A DNA stretch of 64,000 nt from Candidatus Nitrosopelagicus sp. (GTDB taxonomy: Archaea > Thermoproteota > Nitrososphaeria > Nitrososphaerales > Nitrosopumilaceae): NCBI GenBank assembly GCA_028344575.1, contig JAOMBO010000004.1, forward strand, positions 1 through 64,000, given 5' to 3'. The notes under the pieces are model-generated. The model was given only the letters and a program-made list of their open reading frames with translations. It had not been told where the DNA came from and searched no databases. Each line of letters starts with the position of its first letter. Position 1 is the first letter of the stretch. Of this stretch, positions 26,138-33,282 are shown piece by piece. A program made the translations under genes and the position numbers.

Positions 26138-26956
26138 TCACATCATTGATTTTAGATGATTTAATGCCTCACTGGCAGCCTTTTCTGGTTGTTCTAGATA
26201 TGGATACAATTCAATTGTAATGAATCCTTCATATCTGATTTTTTCTAAATTCTCAAAAATCTTTTCAAAATTTATCACTCCATGTCCTGGGATTAGATGA
26301 TTGTGAACTCTATCTTTTGATATGTCTTCAAGATGAACGTGTTCAATAAATTGTTCTAATTTTAAGACAAGATCTGCAGGATCCTCCTTTACACAAAAGA
26401 AATGACCTATGTCAAAATTCAATTTTATGAAATCGGTATCTATTCTTTTCATAAATTCTAAAAATTGGTCTGAGTTTTCAATTAACAAATTTGGTTCTGG
26501 TTCAATTAACAATTTGACTTTTGTTTGTTCCAAAAGTGGAATTAATTTTTTAATTCCTGTTTCAAATATTTTCAGATCCTTTTCTTTAGGAATTCCTTCA
26601 ATTTGACCTCCAGGTTGCGTTGAAACAGTCTTTACATTTAATTTATCTGCAAGTATTATGCAATTTTTTGTATGTTCTATTCTTTTATTCCTAAATTCAA
26701 TTGAATCTTCAATCCATGATGGATGATGAAAATCTTGTATTGCACATAACATAAAGCCATTAAGATTTGAAATTGACATTTCATTGTTTTTTAGTTTATT
26801 TTTAATTTGTAAAATTTTTTCATCTGTTAGTGGTGGATATGCGTGTGGTGTATCACACATTATTTCTAATGCTGAATACCCTGCATTTTTTATGGAGGTT
26901 ATACTTTCCTCTAATGAATACTGTCTGTATGCATTAGTACTGAAAGCAAATTTCAT
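26138..26956 (-). CDS. TIM-barrel sugar phosphate isomerase/epimerase, EboE-like (copy 1)
   Basis: The 272-residue protein is of the xylose isomerase-like/AP endonuclease 2 superfamily. It starts MKFAFSTNAYRQYSLEESI and has metal-ligand regions LLIEPEPNLLIE, KLNFDIGHFF, HVHLEDIS and GFITIELYPYLEQPEKAA. It is clearly paralogous to the product of 27755-28585: both have an FSTNA(Y/F) start, an LEI..DTPHA.PPL/LPL block and a C-terminal IELYPYLE or AELYTYAE block. The likely job is isomerising or epimerising a sugar or cyclitol phosphate. It sits between the TatD-like and UbiA-like genes with gaps of 1 base. Confidence 0.8.
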   Translation of the reverse strand: MKFAFSTNAYRQYSLEESITSIKNAGYSALEIMCDTPHAYPPLTDEKILQIKNKLKNNEMSISNLNGFMLCAIQDFHHPSWIEDSIEFRNKRIEHTKNCIILADKLNVKTVSTQPGGQIEGIPKEKDLKIFETGIKKLIPLLEQTKVKLLIEPEPNLLIENSDQFLEFMKRIDTDFIKLNFDIGHFFCVKEDPADLVLKLEQFIEHVHLEDISKDRVHNHLIPGHGVINFEKIFENLEKIRYEGFITIELYPYLEQPEKAASEALNHLKSMM

Positions 26957-26957
26957 T

Positions 26958-27758
26958 TTAATTATTAATCTTATAATTTCTTGATTTTTTTAAAAATGAT
27001 TCTGGATTATTATACAATAGCTTTTCAATTTCATTTTCACTAAAGCCCTCGTTTTCCATGTATAGTGCAGTTTTAGGTACGCTTAGAGGATCTGACTTAC
27101 CCCAATCAGCTGAACTATTTATCAAAATATTTTCTATTCCATATTTTTTGATTATATTTACAGCTCGAATTGGATTTAATTTTGTATCTGGGTAAACTGT
27201 TATTCCTGAAAATACTTCGTATGATTTTGACAATTCAATTGTTTCTTCTGTGTTATGGTCTACTATGATTCGTGTTTGGTCGACTCCTGTCTCCTCAATT
27301 ATCTCAAATGTACGTTTAGTACCTTCTAATTTGTTGATGTGTGGAGTATGGACTATGATTGGGCATCCCAACTCATTTCCTAAAATTAATTGTTGTTTCA
27401 AAATGTCCTCTTCTTGTGAAGTTATATCGTCAAACCCTATTTCTCCTAATGCTACTACGTTATCCCTTTCCAGATATCGCTGAATGTTTTCCATAGCTTC
27501 TTTTGATAATTTTTCATTGTTAGCTTCTCTAGGATTAATTGATATTGCACAGAAATGATTTATTCCAAACTCTTTTGCCCTATTTCTCTCAAATGTGATT
27601 ATATGTTCCCAATAATCTTCTAATGTCTTATACGAGGTTCTTTCTTGGCCTAACCAAAATGATGGCTCGATTACTGTTTTAATTCCCGCCAATCGCATAT
27701 TCTCATAATCATCGGTTGTTCGTGAATACATGTGAATATGTGGATCAATGAATTTCAA
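26958..27758 (-). CDS. TatD-family metal-dependent hydrolase, EboB-like
   Basis: The 266-residue protein starts MKFIDPHIHMYSRTTDDYENM, with the HxH metal motif. It continues TVIEPSFWLGQERTSYKTLEDYWEHI, GEIGFDD, IIVHTPH, VDHNTEET and NSSADWGKSDPL. These blocks match, to my memory almost position by position, the TatD-like proteins annotated as EboB in cyanobacteria. The fold is a metal-dependent amidohydrolase; the substrate is unknown. Its start overlaps the stop of the upstream epimerase by 4 bases. Confidence 0.85.
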   Translation of the reverse strand: MKFIDPHIHMYSRTTDDYENMRLAGIKTVIEPSFWLGQERTSYKTLEDYWEHIITFERNRAKEFGINHFCAISINPREANNEKLSKEAMENIQRYLERDNVVALGEIGFDDITSQEEDILKQQLILGNELGCPIIVHTPHINKLEGTKRTFEIIEETGVDQTRIIVDHNTEETIELSKSYEVFSGITVYPDTKLNPIRAVNIIKKYGIENILINSSADWGKSDPLSVPKTALYMENEGFSENEIEKLLYNNPESFLKKSRNYKINN

Positions 27759-28585
27759 TTATGAATTAGATTATTCAAGAAAATAAAAGTCTCACTAGCA
27801 GCTTCTCTGGGTTTTTCAGCATATGTGTATAACTCTGCAGTCAAAAAACCATCATAATTAATTTCCTTTAGATTGGAATAAATTTTTACAAAATCAATTT
27901 CTCCATATCCTGGTATCAAATGATAGTGGATGGAATTTTTACAATCACTGATATGGGTATGAAATATTTTATCTTTAAATTTATGAATCACTTTTGAAAA
28001 ATTTTCATTTAAGACTGCAACATGACAAGTATCTAAATTCAATCCTAAATTTTTAAAATTTTTAGATACTTCAAAAACATCGTGTGATTTTTCTATTAAA
28101 AGACCTGGTTCATATTCCATACAAATTAAAATACTATTTTTTTCCGCAAATTCTAAAATTTCTGATAATGATTTGTTGATCTGTGTCATTTCATTTTCAA
28201 ATATTTCCGTATTTTTTATTCCAGATGTAATACATACTGAAGGTGCACTTAACTCCGCAGCTACTTCTATTGCTTTTTTTGTATATTCCACTCTCCATTT
28301 TCTTAATGTTTCATTTTTGTTAGATAATGATGGTTCAAATTTTTCATCATTTCCATTTTCTAAATTCCATCCTAATACGGTATTTGCATTAATGTTTGAA
28401 ACTAATAATTTTCTATTCTCTAAACTACTCTTAATCTGTTTTAATTTTTCATTTGATAATGGTAAAAATGCATGTGGTGTGTCTGCCACTATCTCAAGAC
28501 CATCATATCCAACATCTGAAATTATTTCAATTGTTTCTAGTAATGAAAATTTTGTAAATGCATTTGTACTGAATCCTGTTTTCAT
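27755..28585 (-). CDS. TIM-barrel sugar phosphate isomerase/epimerase, EboE-like (copy 2)
   Basis: The 276-residue protein is a paralogue of the 26138-26956 product. It starts MKTGFSTNAFTKFSLLETI and has LEIVADTPHAFLPLS, CMEYEPGLLIE, LNLDTCHVA, HTHISDCK and FLTAELYTYAEKPREAA. The metal-ligand Glu, Asp and His of this superfamily appear to be retained in both copies, so both may be active. Two successive steps on related substrates, or a heteromer, are both possible. It is the first large gene of the operon and overlaps the small upstream ORF in an ATGA arrangement. Confidence 0.8.
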   Translation of the reverse strand: MKTGFSTNAFTKFSLLETIEIISDVGYDGLEIVADTPHAFLPLSNEKLKQIKSSLENRKLLVSNINANTVLGWNLENGNDEKFEPSLSNKNETLRKWRVEYTKKAIEVAAELSAPSVCITSGIKNTEIFENEMTQINKSLSEILEFAEKNSILICMEYEPGLLIEKSHDVFEVSKNFKNLGLNLDTCHVAVLNENFSKVIHKFKDKIFHTHISDCKNSIHYHLIPGYGEIDFVKIYSNLKEINYDGFLTAELYTYAEKPREAASETFIFLNNLIHN

Positions 28586-28731
28586 TCTTTCATCTTCAAA
28601 ATATTGACAACTTCAGTTTTTGCTCTTTGGACCATTTCAGGCTCAATGTATGAATCTGGATTCAAGATTTTTGCTGTTTCCCAGATCAAATTTGTGATTT
28701 TTGCATCTATTTCATGTTCTTTTCTATTCAT
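28582..28731 (-). CDS. Small protein heading the ebo-like operon, 49 aa
   Basis: A 49-codon frame starts at the ATG at 28731 (MNRKEHEIDAKITNLIWETA) and stops in a TGA overlapping the next ATG (ATGA coupling). The product is helical and amphipathic, with no hydrophobic membrane segment or known motif. It is too short for the ORF track. Tight coupling to the downstream operon and a TATA-like box just upstream make it credible. It does not look like EboA, which I recall as a much longer protein. Confidence 0.55.
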   Translation of the reverse strand: MNRKEHEIDAKITNLIWETAKILNPDSYIEPEMVQRAKTEVVNILKMKE

Positions 28732-28744
28732 ATCATTTTTCTTA

Positions 28745-28756
28745 TTTTATAATTAA
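28745..28756 (-). promoter_or_regulatory. TATA-like box of the ebo-like operon
   Basis: On the minus strand the 47-base gap after the aquaporin gene contains TTAATTATAAAA about 15-25 bases before the ATG of the 49-aa ORF. This indicates that the operon has its own promoter rather than only reading through from the arsenic genes. Confidence 0.45.
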
Positions 28757-28778
28757 TTATCTTTGTCCAAAAATCCAT

Positions 28779-29465
28779 TCATAATTTAGATTCCCTTTCT
28801 CTTTGAGCCTTGAATTTTCCACGAAATGCAAACGCCGCAATTATGGTTCCTACAAATGGGGCTGTCCAATATAGCCACAAATTTTCCATTACTCCTGATA
28901 ATAACGCTGGAGCAAGCGCACGGGCTGGATTCATTGAAGCACCTGAAATAAACGCCAAAAATAAAATATCTAATCCCACAATGCCTCCAATTGCTACGCC
29001 GCTAAATCCTCTCAAACCTTTTGTATACACGACATAAAAGATGACTCCCATGAGCATTGCAGATGCTAAAACTTCCACCGGAAATATCAAAAGCATGGAA
29101 AAATCAAAGTTTGGTGCATTTGCACCTAAATCCGCTTTATCCCCAATTATACTTAGAACAAATAATGAACCTAGTATAGCACCAATTATCTCTGCTGCAA
29201 AATAATACAAAATTTGAATTTTCGATATATGGCCTGTGATATAATACCCGATTGTAACTGCTGGATTGAAATGTGCAAGTGATATCTTGCCAAATGAATA
29301 AACTCCAATTAACAATGCAATGAATGGTGCAACTGCTGCAAATGGAATTCCCAGTTCTCCGTTAAACATCTCTGCGTCCAAAACAATTGAACCTGTTGCA
29401 AAAATTACAAGAATGAATGTTCCAATTAATTCAACTGTAAAAATTTGTAAATTTGAATATGCCAT
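28779..29465 (-). CDS. MIP-family aquaglyceroporin, probably arsenite channel (AqpS-like role)
   Basis: The 228-residue protein has six membrane helices and both NPA boxes of the major intrinsic protein family: HFNPAVTIGYY in the first half and ASMNPARALAPALL in the second. It starts at the base where arsC stops, so arsC and the channel form one operon opposite arsR. Known arsR-aqpS-arsC operons in rhizobia use an aquaglyceroporin to let arsenite out after arsenate reduction. The same role is inferred here; general solute or water flux is the alternative. Confidence 0.8.
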   Translation of the reverse strand: MAYSNLQIFTVELIGTFILVIFATGSIVLDAEMFNGELGIPFAAVAPFIALLIGVYSFGKISLAHFNPAVTIGYYITGHISKIQILYYFAAEIIGAILGSLFVLSIIGDKADLGANAPNFDFSMLLIFPVEVLASAMLMGVIFYVVYTKGLRGFSGVAIGGIVGLDILFLAFISGASMNPARALAPALLSGVMENLWLYWTAPFVGTIIAAFAFRGKFKAQRERESKL

Positions 29466-29872
29466 TATTTCTCATTATCTATTGATGCAATCAAACTCAA
29501 AACTTCAGATTTTATCTGATCACGAATCTCTCTGACCTGTTCTATTGTTTTTTCTTTAGGGTCTGGTATATTCCAATCAATTACATCTTTTACAAAAAGT
29601 GCTGGACATGATTCTTTATCCATGCATCCCATGTTAACTGTCTTAAATGAATTAGAAATCATTGATTGAGATAGTGTTTTTGGAGATTGATTTGTCATGT
29701 CAATTCCAATTTCTTTCATTACTTGTATAACAACTGGATTTAGATTTCTTGAAGGAACTGTTCCTGCACTAATTACATTAAATTTATCTTCTGAGAATTT
29801 TTTGAAAAATGCTTCCGCCATCTGACTACGACCTGCATTTTCTACACATACAAACAGAACATCTCTAGTCAT
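29465..29872 (-). CDS. arsC: Arsenate reductase, low-molecular-weight phosphatase fold (ArsC)
   Basis: The 135-residue protein starts with the P-loop VCVENAGRSQMAEAFF (CX5R), and an IPDPKE aspartate loop serves as general acid near residue 110. The sequence matches thioredoxin-type arsenate reductases. A second Cys pair for redox relay may be NMGCMDKESCPALF. It should reduce arsenate to arsenite in the cytoplasm. It is divergent from an ArsR gene 41 bases away and is followed directly by the aquaporin gene. Confidence 0.85.
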   Translation of the reverse strand: MTRDVLFVCVENAGRSQMAEAFFKKFSEDKFNVISAGTVPSRNLNPVVIQVMKEIGIDMTNQSPKTLSQSMISNSFKTVNMGCMDKESCPALFVKDVIDWNIPDPKEKTIEQVREIRDQIKSEVLSLIASIDNEK

Positions 29873-29873
29873 A

Positions 29874-29889
29874 ATATTTATATAAATAT
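29874..29889. promoter_or_regulatory. 16-bp perfect palindrome between arsC and arsR (candidate ArsR operator)
   Basis: ATATTTATATAAATAT is a perfect palindrome in the 41-base divergent gap. It overlaps the TATA region of arsR (centre about 26 bases before its ATG) and lies right beside the arsC start codon. Binding here would block both promoters, as expected for an ArsR autoregulator. Low sequence complexity means chance cannot be excluded. Confidence 0.4.
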
Positions 29890-29913
29890 ATGTTGATATA
29901 AATATTAATTGAT

Positions 29914-30213
29914 ATGAATGGACCTGCTCTTTTGAAGTGTATTTGTGATGAAACTAGATTTGAAATTTTAGAATTATTACAAATAGACAATGAATTGTGT
30001 GTAAATGATTTTGTTGAAAAATTAGAAAAAGATCAACCGCTTGTTTCGCATCATCTCAAAACTCTAAAGCAATGTGGAATTGTAAAATCAAGAAACGAGG
30101 GAAAAAAGGCAATGTATTCAATTTCTAATCCTCAACTATCTACTTTGATATCTGCTGTGACTAAAACAAGCAATAAAATCCCAACTTTATGTACTGATGA
30201 AAACTCTTGCTAG
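29914..30213 (+). CDS. arsR: ArsR-family winged-helix transcriptional regulator
   Basis: The 99-residue protein has the ArsR fold: CICDETRFEILELLQIDNELCVNDFVEKL, then recognition helix DQPLVSHHLKTLKQCGIVKSRNEGKKAMYSI. Metalloid-sensing cysteines may be the CICDE pair near the N-terminus and the C-terminal LCTDENSC, although the classical ELCVCDL motif is only partly present (ELCVND). It is divergent from arsC and the aquaporin gene and probably represses both and itself. Its stop overlaps by 4 bases the stop of the convergent P-II-like gene. Confidence 0.85.
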   Translation: MNGPALLKCICDETRFEILELLQIDNELCVNDFVEKLEKDQPLVSHHLKTLKQCGIVKSRNEGKKAMYSISNPQLSTLISAVTKTSNKIPTLCTDENSC

Positions 30214-30512
30214 AACTTTTCTGTTCTAACTACGCCAACATCACTAACGTACAAAATTATGGTAAAATCTGGAAATAATGTTCTAGATATATCCTCAATT
30301 ACTGCTGATAATTTCTCTTCACGCATAATTACCTCCACTTTGACATTTTTTTCAGATTGTATTCCTTGACCTCTTAATCCCTTTTCTCCATTACCATCCA
30401 CTTCATAAGATGTGTATCCTGTAATTTCATGATTCTTCAAAATATCGATGACATTTTTTTGTGCCAATATTTCACAGGTGATTGTAAGTAATTTTACATC
30501 ATAGAGTTTCAT
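30210..30512 (-). CDS. P-II-like regulatory protein, SbtB-type
   Basis: The 100-residue protein has a ferredoxin-like P-II core (MKLYDVKLLTITCEILAQKNVIDILKNHEITGYTSYEVDG) and ends YVSDVGVVRTEKF, as SbtB-like proteins do. Its start overlaps the SbtA-like permease stop by 4 bases. In cyanobacteria SbtB is a trimer that binds adenine nucleotides and regulates the bicarbonate transporter SbtA; the same pairing is inferred. No redox CGPxxGC C-terminal extension is seen. Confidence 0.8.
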   Translation of the reverse strand: MKLYDVKLLTITCEILAQKNVIDILKNHEITGYTSYEVDGNGEKGLRGQGIQSEKNVKVEVIMREEKLSAVIEDISRTLFPDFTIILYVSDVGVVRTEKF

Positions 30513-31591
30513 ATGAACACCCTTGTAACGTAATTGAATAAGTCTATTGCTTCTTCACCATGTACCCATGTTGAAACGGTGAACATGATTGGTAGTAACA
30601 CGATAATATTGTATGGGAATGTAATTCCTAAAGCTGATGTAATGTATAGACTTGGATTAGCTTGAGGTATGGCATGACGTAAAACAGCTGGTGCTGCAAT
30701 AAATGATGCACTAGCCAAAAGTAATCCAAACATAACTGCCCCACCTAAACTTAATCCCAATGCTGTTGAAACTAGTACGCCAATTATTCCATTAATTGTT
30801 GGCATTATTATTGCAAATGAGGTAAGAAAAACTCCAACCTTTTTGATATCCTCTAATCTTTGTCCTGCAATTATTCCCATCTCAATCATAAAAATTACTA
30901 TTGCTCCTGTAAACAGATCATCAAAAACAATACTGATTGGTTCAAAACCTTCTTCTCCAATTATGTATCCAATTACAATACTTCCAAGTAAAATCACAAT
31001 TGCTTTTCCTGTAATTGATTCTTTTAAGACCTGGGAAAGTTTTGTTTTAGTTTCTTTCATTCCCATGTCGATATCAGATACTTTGTCACCTGAAAATGAC
31101 TGTTTTTTTGTACGAATCTGTTTTGATACTGCCATGTTTGTCAAAAATATTGCCAGGATGAATGCTACAGGTTCTAACACTGCAAGAATTGCTGCCAAAT
31201 ACCCTTCTGATGTTACTCCTTGATTTTTGAGAAATGACAATCCTACTGAGAATGTTACTGCTCCAACTGCACCGTATGTGGATGCTAATGCGTATGAATC
31301 AAAGATGTTGAATTTACCTAATCTTCTTAGAATTTGATAATGGTTCAACGTGAATAATAATGACAGACCTATTGCAACTAGCATTGGTACTAACATCTCC
31401 TCAAAACCCGTTTTTCTCATCTCTATTCCTCCATGAAGGCCGATAGCAGCTAGGAGGTATATTGGCAAAAACTCTGAAATTGCTTCAGGAATTTTTAAAT
31501 CAGATTTTATTCGTGCTGCAATAATCCCAAACAAGAAGAATAGGATGATTGGAGTTAGCAGATTCGATTGGATTAATTCTAAAATATCCAT
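30509..31591 (-). CDS. SbtA-like sodium-dependent bicarbonate permease
   Basis: The 360-residue protein has about ten membrane helices in two repeats with a cytoplasmic middle loop (~residues 160-190). Blocks typical of SbtA (formerly DUF897) include PEAISEFLPIYLLAAIGLHGGIEM, ASTYGAVGAVTFSVGLSFL and AAILAVLEPVAFILAIFL. An autotroph fixing bicarbonate by the hydroxypropionate/hydroxybutyrate cycle, as known for these archaea, would benefit from active bicarbonate uptake. It is coupled by a 4-base overlap to the P-II-like partner gene. Confidence 0.85.
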   Translation of the reverse strand: MDILELIQSNLLTPIILFFLFGIIAARIKSDLKIPEAISEFLPIYLLAAIGLHGGIEMRKTGFEEMLVPMLVAIGLSLLFTLNHYQILRRLGKFNIFDSYALASTYGAVGAVTFSVGLSFLKNQGVTSEGYLAAILAVLEPVAFILAIFLTNMAVSKQIRTKKQSFSGDKVSDIDMGMKETKTKLSQVLKESITGKAIVILLGSIVIGYIIGEEGFEPISIVFDDLFTGAIVIFMIEMGIIAGQRLEDIKKVGVFLTSFAIIMPTINGIIGVLVSTALGLSLGGAVMFGLLLASASFIAAPAVLRHAIPQANPSLYITSALGITFPYNIIVLLPIMFTVSTWVHGEEAIDLFNYVTRVFI

Positions 31592-31743
31592 TAGCTATAT
31601 TTGAAAAAATTTTCTGCTGAAATAAAAATCCAGAGGTCATTTTTGATGCCTATAGTGATAATCAATTGATATGCATTTGATATAATATTCCATAGTTTCG
31701 AAATAATGATTATGTATAATAAAGAATAATTCAGCGAAATATT

Positions 31744-32310
31744 ATGAAGAAGATTGAAGCAATCATCAATCGAAAAAATTACCCAGTTCTTCGTGAAAAA
31801 TTAGATTCTTTGGGTATTGACATTATCGATAAACGAAATTTAGAAGACAGTAAATTCATCAGTGAATCAAAAGGTTCTCGTGCTGGTGGAACTGGTGTTA
31901 GATCTACAATGCTTGCAAAAATTGAATTGGCCATGCAAGATAAAGAAGCACGTGCGGTCCTGGAAATAATTTCTAAAAATTCAGGTCTTCCTCAATCTAT
32001 CAAGAGTAAAATTTTTGTCTTTGATATGGAAGAAAGTATTGATCTATCCACTCTTGAAGGCCAGGCTGATGTAGAACCTGAAGAAAAACCTATTCCTGTT
32101 AGATTTGCTACAAAACGTAATAGATTGGTTCCACTCCAAAAGCGAACCTTGTACAAATTAGAACAATATTACGATGAGCATAGTGAAATTTTAGAATCTG
32201 ACTATAGAATTCGTTCATTTAGCGATTTTGTTAATTATTGTATCTTGAAATACCTTCCAACCCTAGATAAGCAATTAAAGAATCCAACAATGCTTTATGA
32301 AGATATTTAG
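31744..32310 (+). CDS. P-II family protein with C-terminal extension resembling a ribbon-helix-helix domain
   Basis: Residues 1-105 are P-II-like (MKKIEAIINRKNYPVLREKLDSLGIDII, T-loop ESKGSRAGGTGVRSTM, then AKIELAMQDKEARAVLEII). A further ~80 residues follow that normal P-II proteins lack: basic FATKRNRLVPLQKRTLYKLEQYYDEH, then IRSFSDFVNYCILKYLPTL. That pattern recalls a ribbon-helix-helix DNA-binding or dimerisation unit. A TATA-like TGTATAATAA centred 26 bases upstream supports the ATG. It could sense nitrogen/energy state and act on transcription; this is inference. Confidence 0.65.
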   Translation: MKKIEAIINRKNYPVLREKLDSLGIDIIDKRNLEDSKFISESKGSRAGGTGVRSTMLAKIELAMQDKEARAVLEIISKNSGLPQSIKSKIFVFDMEESIDLSTLEGQADVEPEEKPIPVRFATKRNRLVPLQKRTLYKLEQYYDEHSEILESDYRIRSFSDFVNYCILKYLPTLDKQLKNPTMLYEDI

Positions 32311-32319
32311 TAATTTTTT

Positions 32320-32439
32320 TTAAATATAATCTGCAAACAAATACAGACCGAGTAAGGTCATACCTACTGCTGCAAAGCCAAGTTTGGCAACAAAGATTTT
32401 TGATTTTCTAATTTGAGTTGTAATTTGTTCTAGTTTCAA
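32320..32439 (-). CDS. Tiny single-pass membrane protein in the glnK operon, 39 aa
   Basis: A TTG start at 32439 overlaps the stop of the preceding gene in a TTGA arrangement and opens a 39-residue frame beginning MKLEQITTQIRKSKIFVAKL. A basic amphipathic stretch leads into one membrane helix (GFAAVGMTLLGLYLFADYI). No family is known to me. Coupling and topology support it. Confidence 0.45.
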   Translation of the reverse strand: MKLEQITTQIRKSKIFVAKLGFAAVGMTLLGLYLFADYI

Positions 32440-32711
32440 TTTATTTTGATTAACCTTCGTTTTGTTCCACGTTCTGTGGTAATATATGCCATTTTTGGTT
32501 TGGATGACTCAATTTCTGAAGAATTTTCCAAATATTTTGTTACAGTTCCTCTTGCTGAGGTGATCACTGTTTTATTTCTTTTAGATAAAATGACTGATGC
32601 GGTTCTTCTTGATTGATATTCTTTGAATGTTTGTCCTGCCCAGTTGTAGCTGATATCCTCTTCAACTATTTTGTTTGAGGTTCCACGTTTTGTTATTAAT
32701 CTAAGGCTCAT
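32436..32711 (-). CDS. Small basic protein in the glnK operon, unknown function
   Basis: I take the ATG at 32711 (MSLRLITKRGTSNKIVEED), 5 bases after the preceding stop; the track start lies inside the upstream gene. The 91-residue product is basic and Ser/Thr/Arg-rich, with a repeated motif pair TSARGT and TTERGTKRR. No family is recognised. The track position relative to glnK suggests co-expression. Confidence 0.5.
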   Translation of the reverse strand: MSLRLITKRGTSNKIVEEDISYNWAGQTFKEYQSRRTASVILSKRNKTVITSARGTVTKYLENSSEIESSKPKMAYITTERGTKRRLIKIN

Positions 32712-32716
32712 ATTCC

Positions 32717-32839
32717 TCAGTTCACCAACATTATCATAATTACAGGTGGAATTACGACTATTACGCCTATAATTGTGCATTTTAGATAGTCTAATTTGGT
32801 TAATTTTGAGAATTTACTTCTATCGAGTGATAATTTCAT
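32717..32839 (-). CDS. Tiny single-pass membrane protein directly after glnK, 40 aa
   Basis: The ATG at 32839 lies 1 base beyond the glnK stop and opens a 40-residue frame (MKLSLDRSKFSKLTKLDYLK...). A basic head is followed by one strongly hydrophobic helix (CTIIGVIVVIPPVIMIMLV). The larger track ORF starting at 32917 overlaps glnK and is rejected. Function is unknown; a membrane anchor or Amt-associated peptide is conceivable. Confidence 0.5.
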   Translation of the reverse strand: MKLSLDRSKFSKLTKLDYLKCTIIGVIVVIPPVIMIMLVN

Positions 32840-32840
32840 T

Positions 32841-33170
32841 TTAGATAACTTCTTCCCCTTCGTTTCCGGATTTGATATCAATTGCCCGTAACATTTGTGA
32901 GATGAAAATTTTACCATTTCTTGCGTTCTTCTTGATAATGTCTACGGTTTTTTCTTCTTTTGACTCTGGAACTACTACCATCATTCTATATTTGTCGCCA
33001 AAATGAGGTGTAAACACTTCCATACCTTTTGATGTGTGAATTTCAGGTTCAGTTTTTGCACCTCGACCTCTAACTTTGATAATTGTTAGTCCGCCAACGT
33101 CAATTTCTTTTAATCCTTCACTGATTTCCATCACGTCGTTTTCTGCAAGTATGACTTCAAGTTTTAACAT
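32841..33170 (-). CDS. glnK: P-II nitrogen regulatory protein GlnK
   Basis: The 109-residue protein has the standard P-II layout: MLKLEVILAENDVMEISEGLKEIDVGGLTIIKVRGRG, a T-loop region (KTEPEIHTSKGMEVFTPHFGDKYRM) and the late GKIFISQMLRAIDIKSG B/C-loop region. The tyrosine that is uridylylated in bacterial GlnB/GlnK is not present at the T-loop tip, as in many archaea. It is divergent from the adjacent amt gene and should plug Amt when nitrogen is ample, in response to 2-oxoglutarate and ATP/ADP. Confidence 0.85.
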   Translation of the reverse strand: MLKLEVILAENDVMEISEGLKEIDVGGLTIIKVRGRGAKTEPEIHTSKGMEVFTPHFGDKYRMMVVVPESKEEKTVDIIKKNARNGKIFISQMLRAIDIKSGNEGEEVI

Positions 33171-33282
33171 GAATTATTTTATCTGTCAAAGTAATTAATA
33201 ATTTAGAAATTGTACATCTTTTGATTATCACTGATAACCAAATTGGTAAACTGTTAAATGAAAAAAACTTTCAAAATTTTTA

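Noticed and set aside
32717-32917. Track ORF of 66 aa on the minus strand
   Set aside because: The N-terminal 26 residues overlap glnK; the internal ATG at 32839 gives the likely 40-aa gene.
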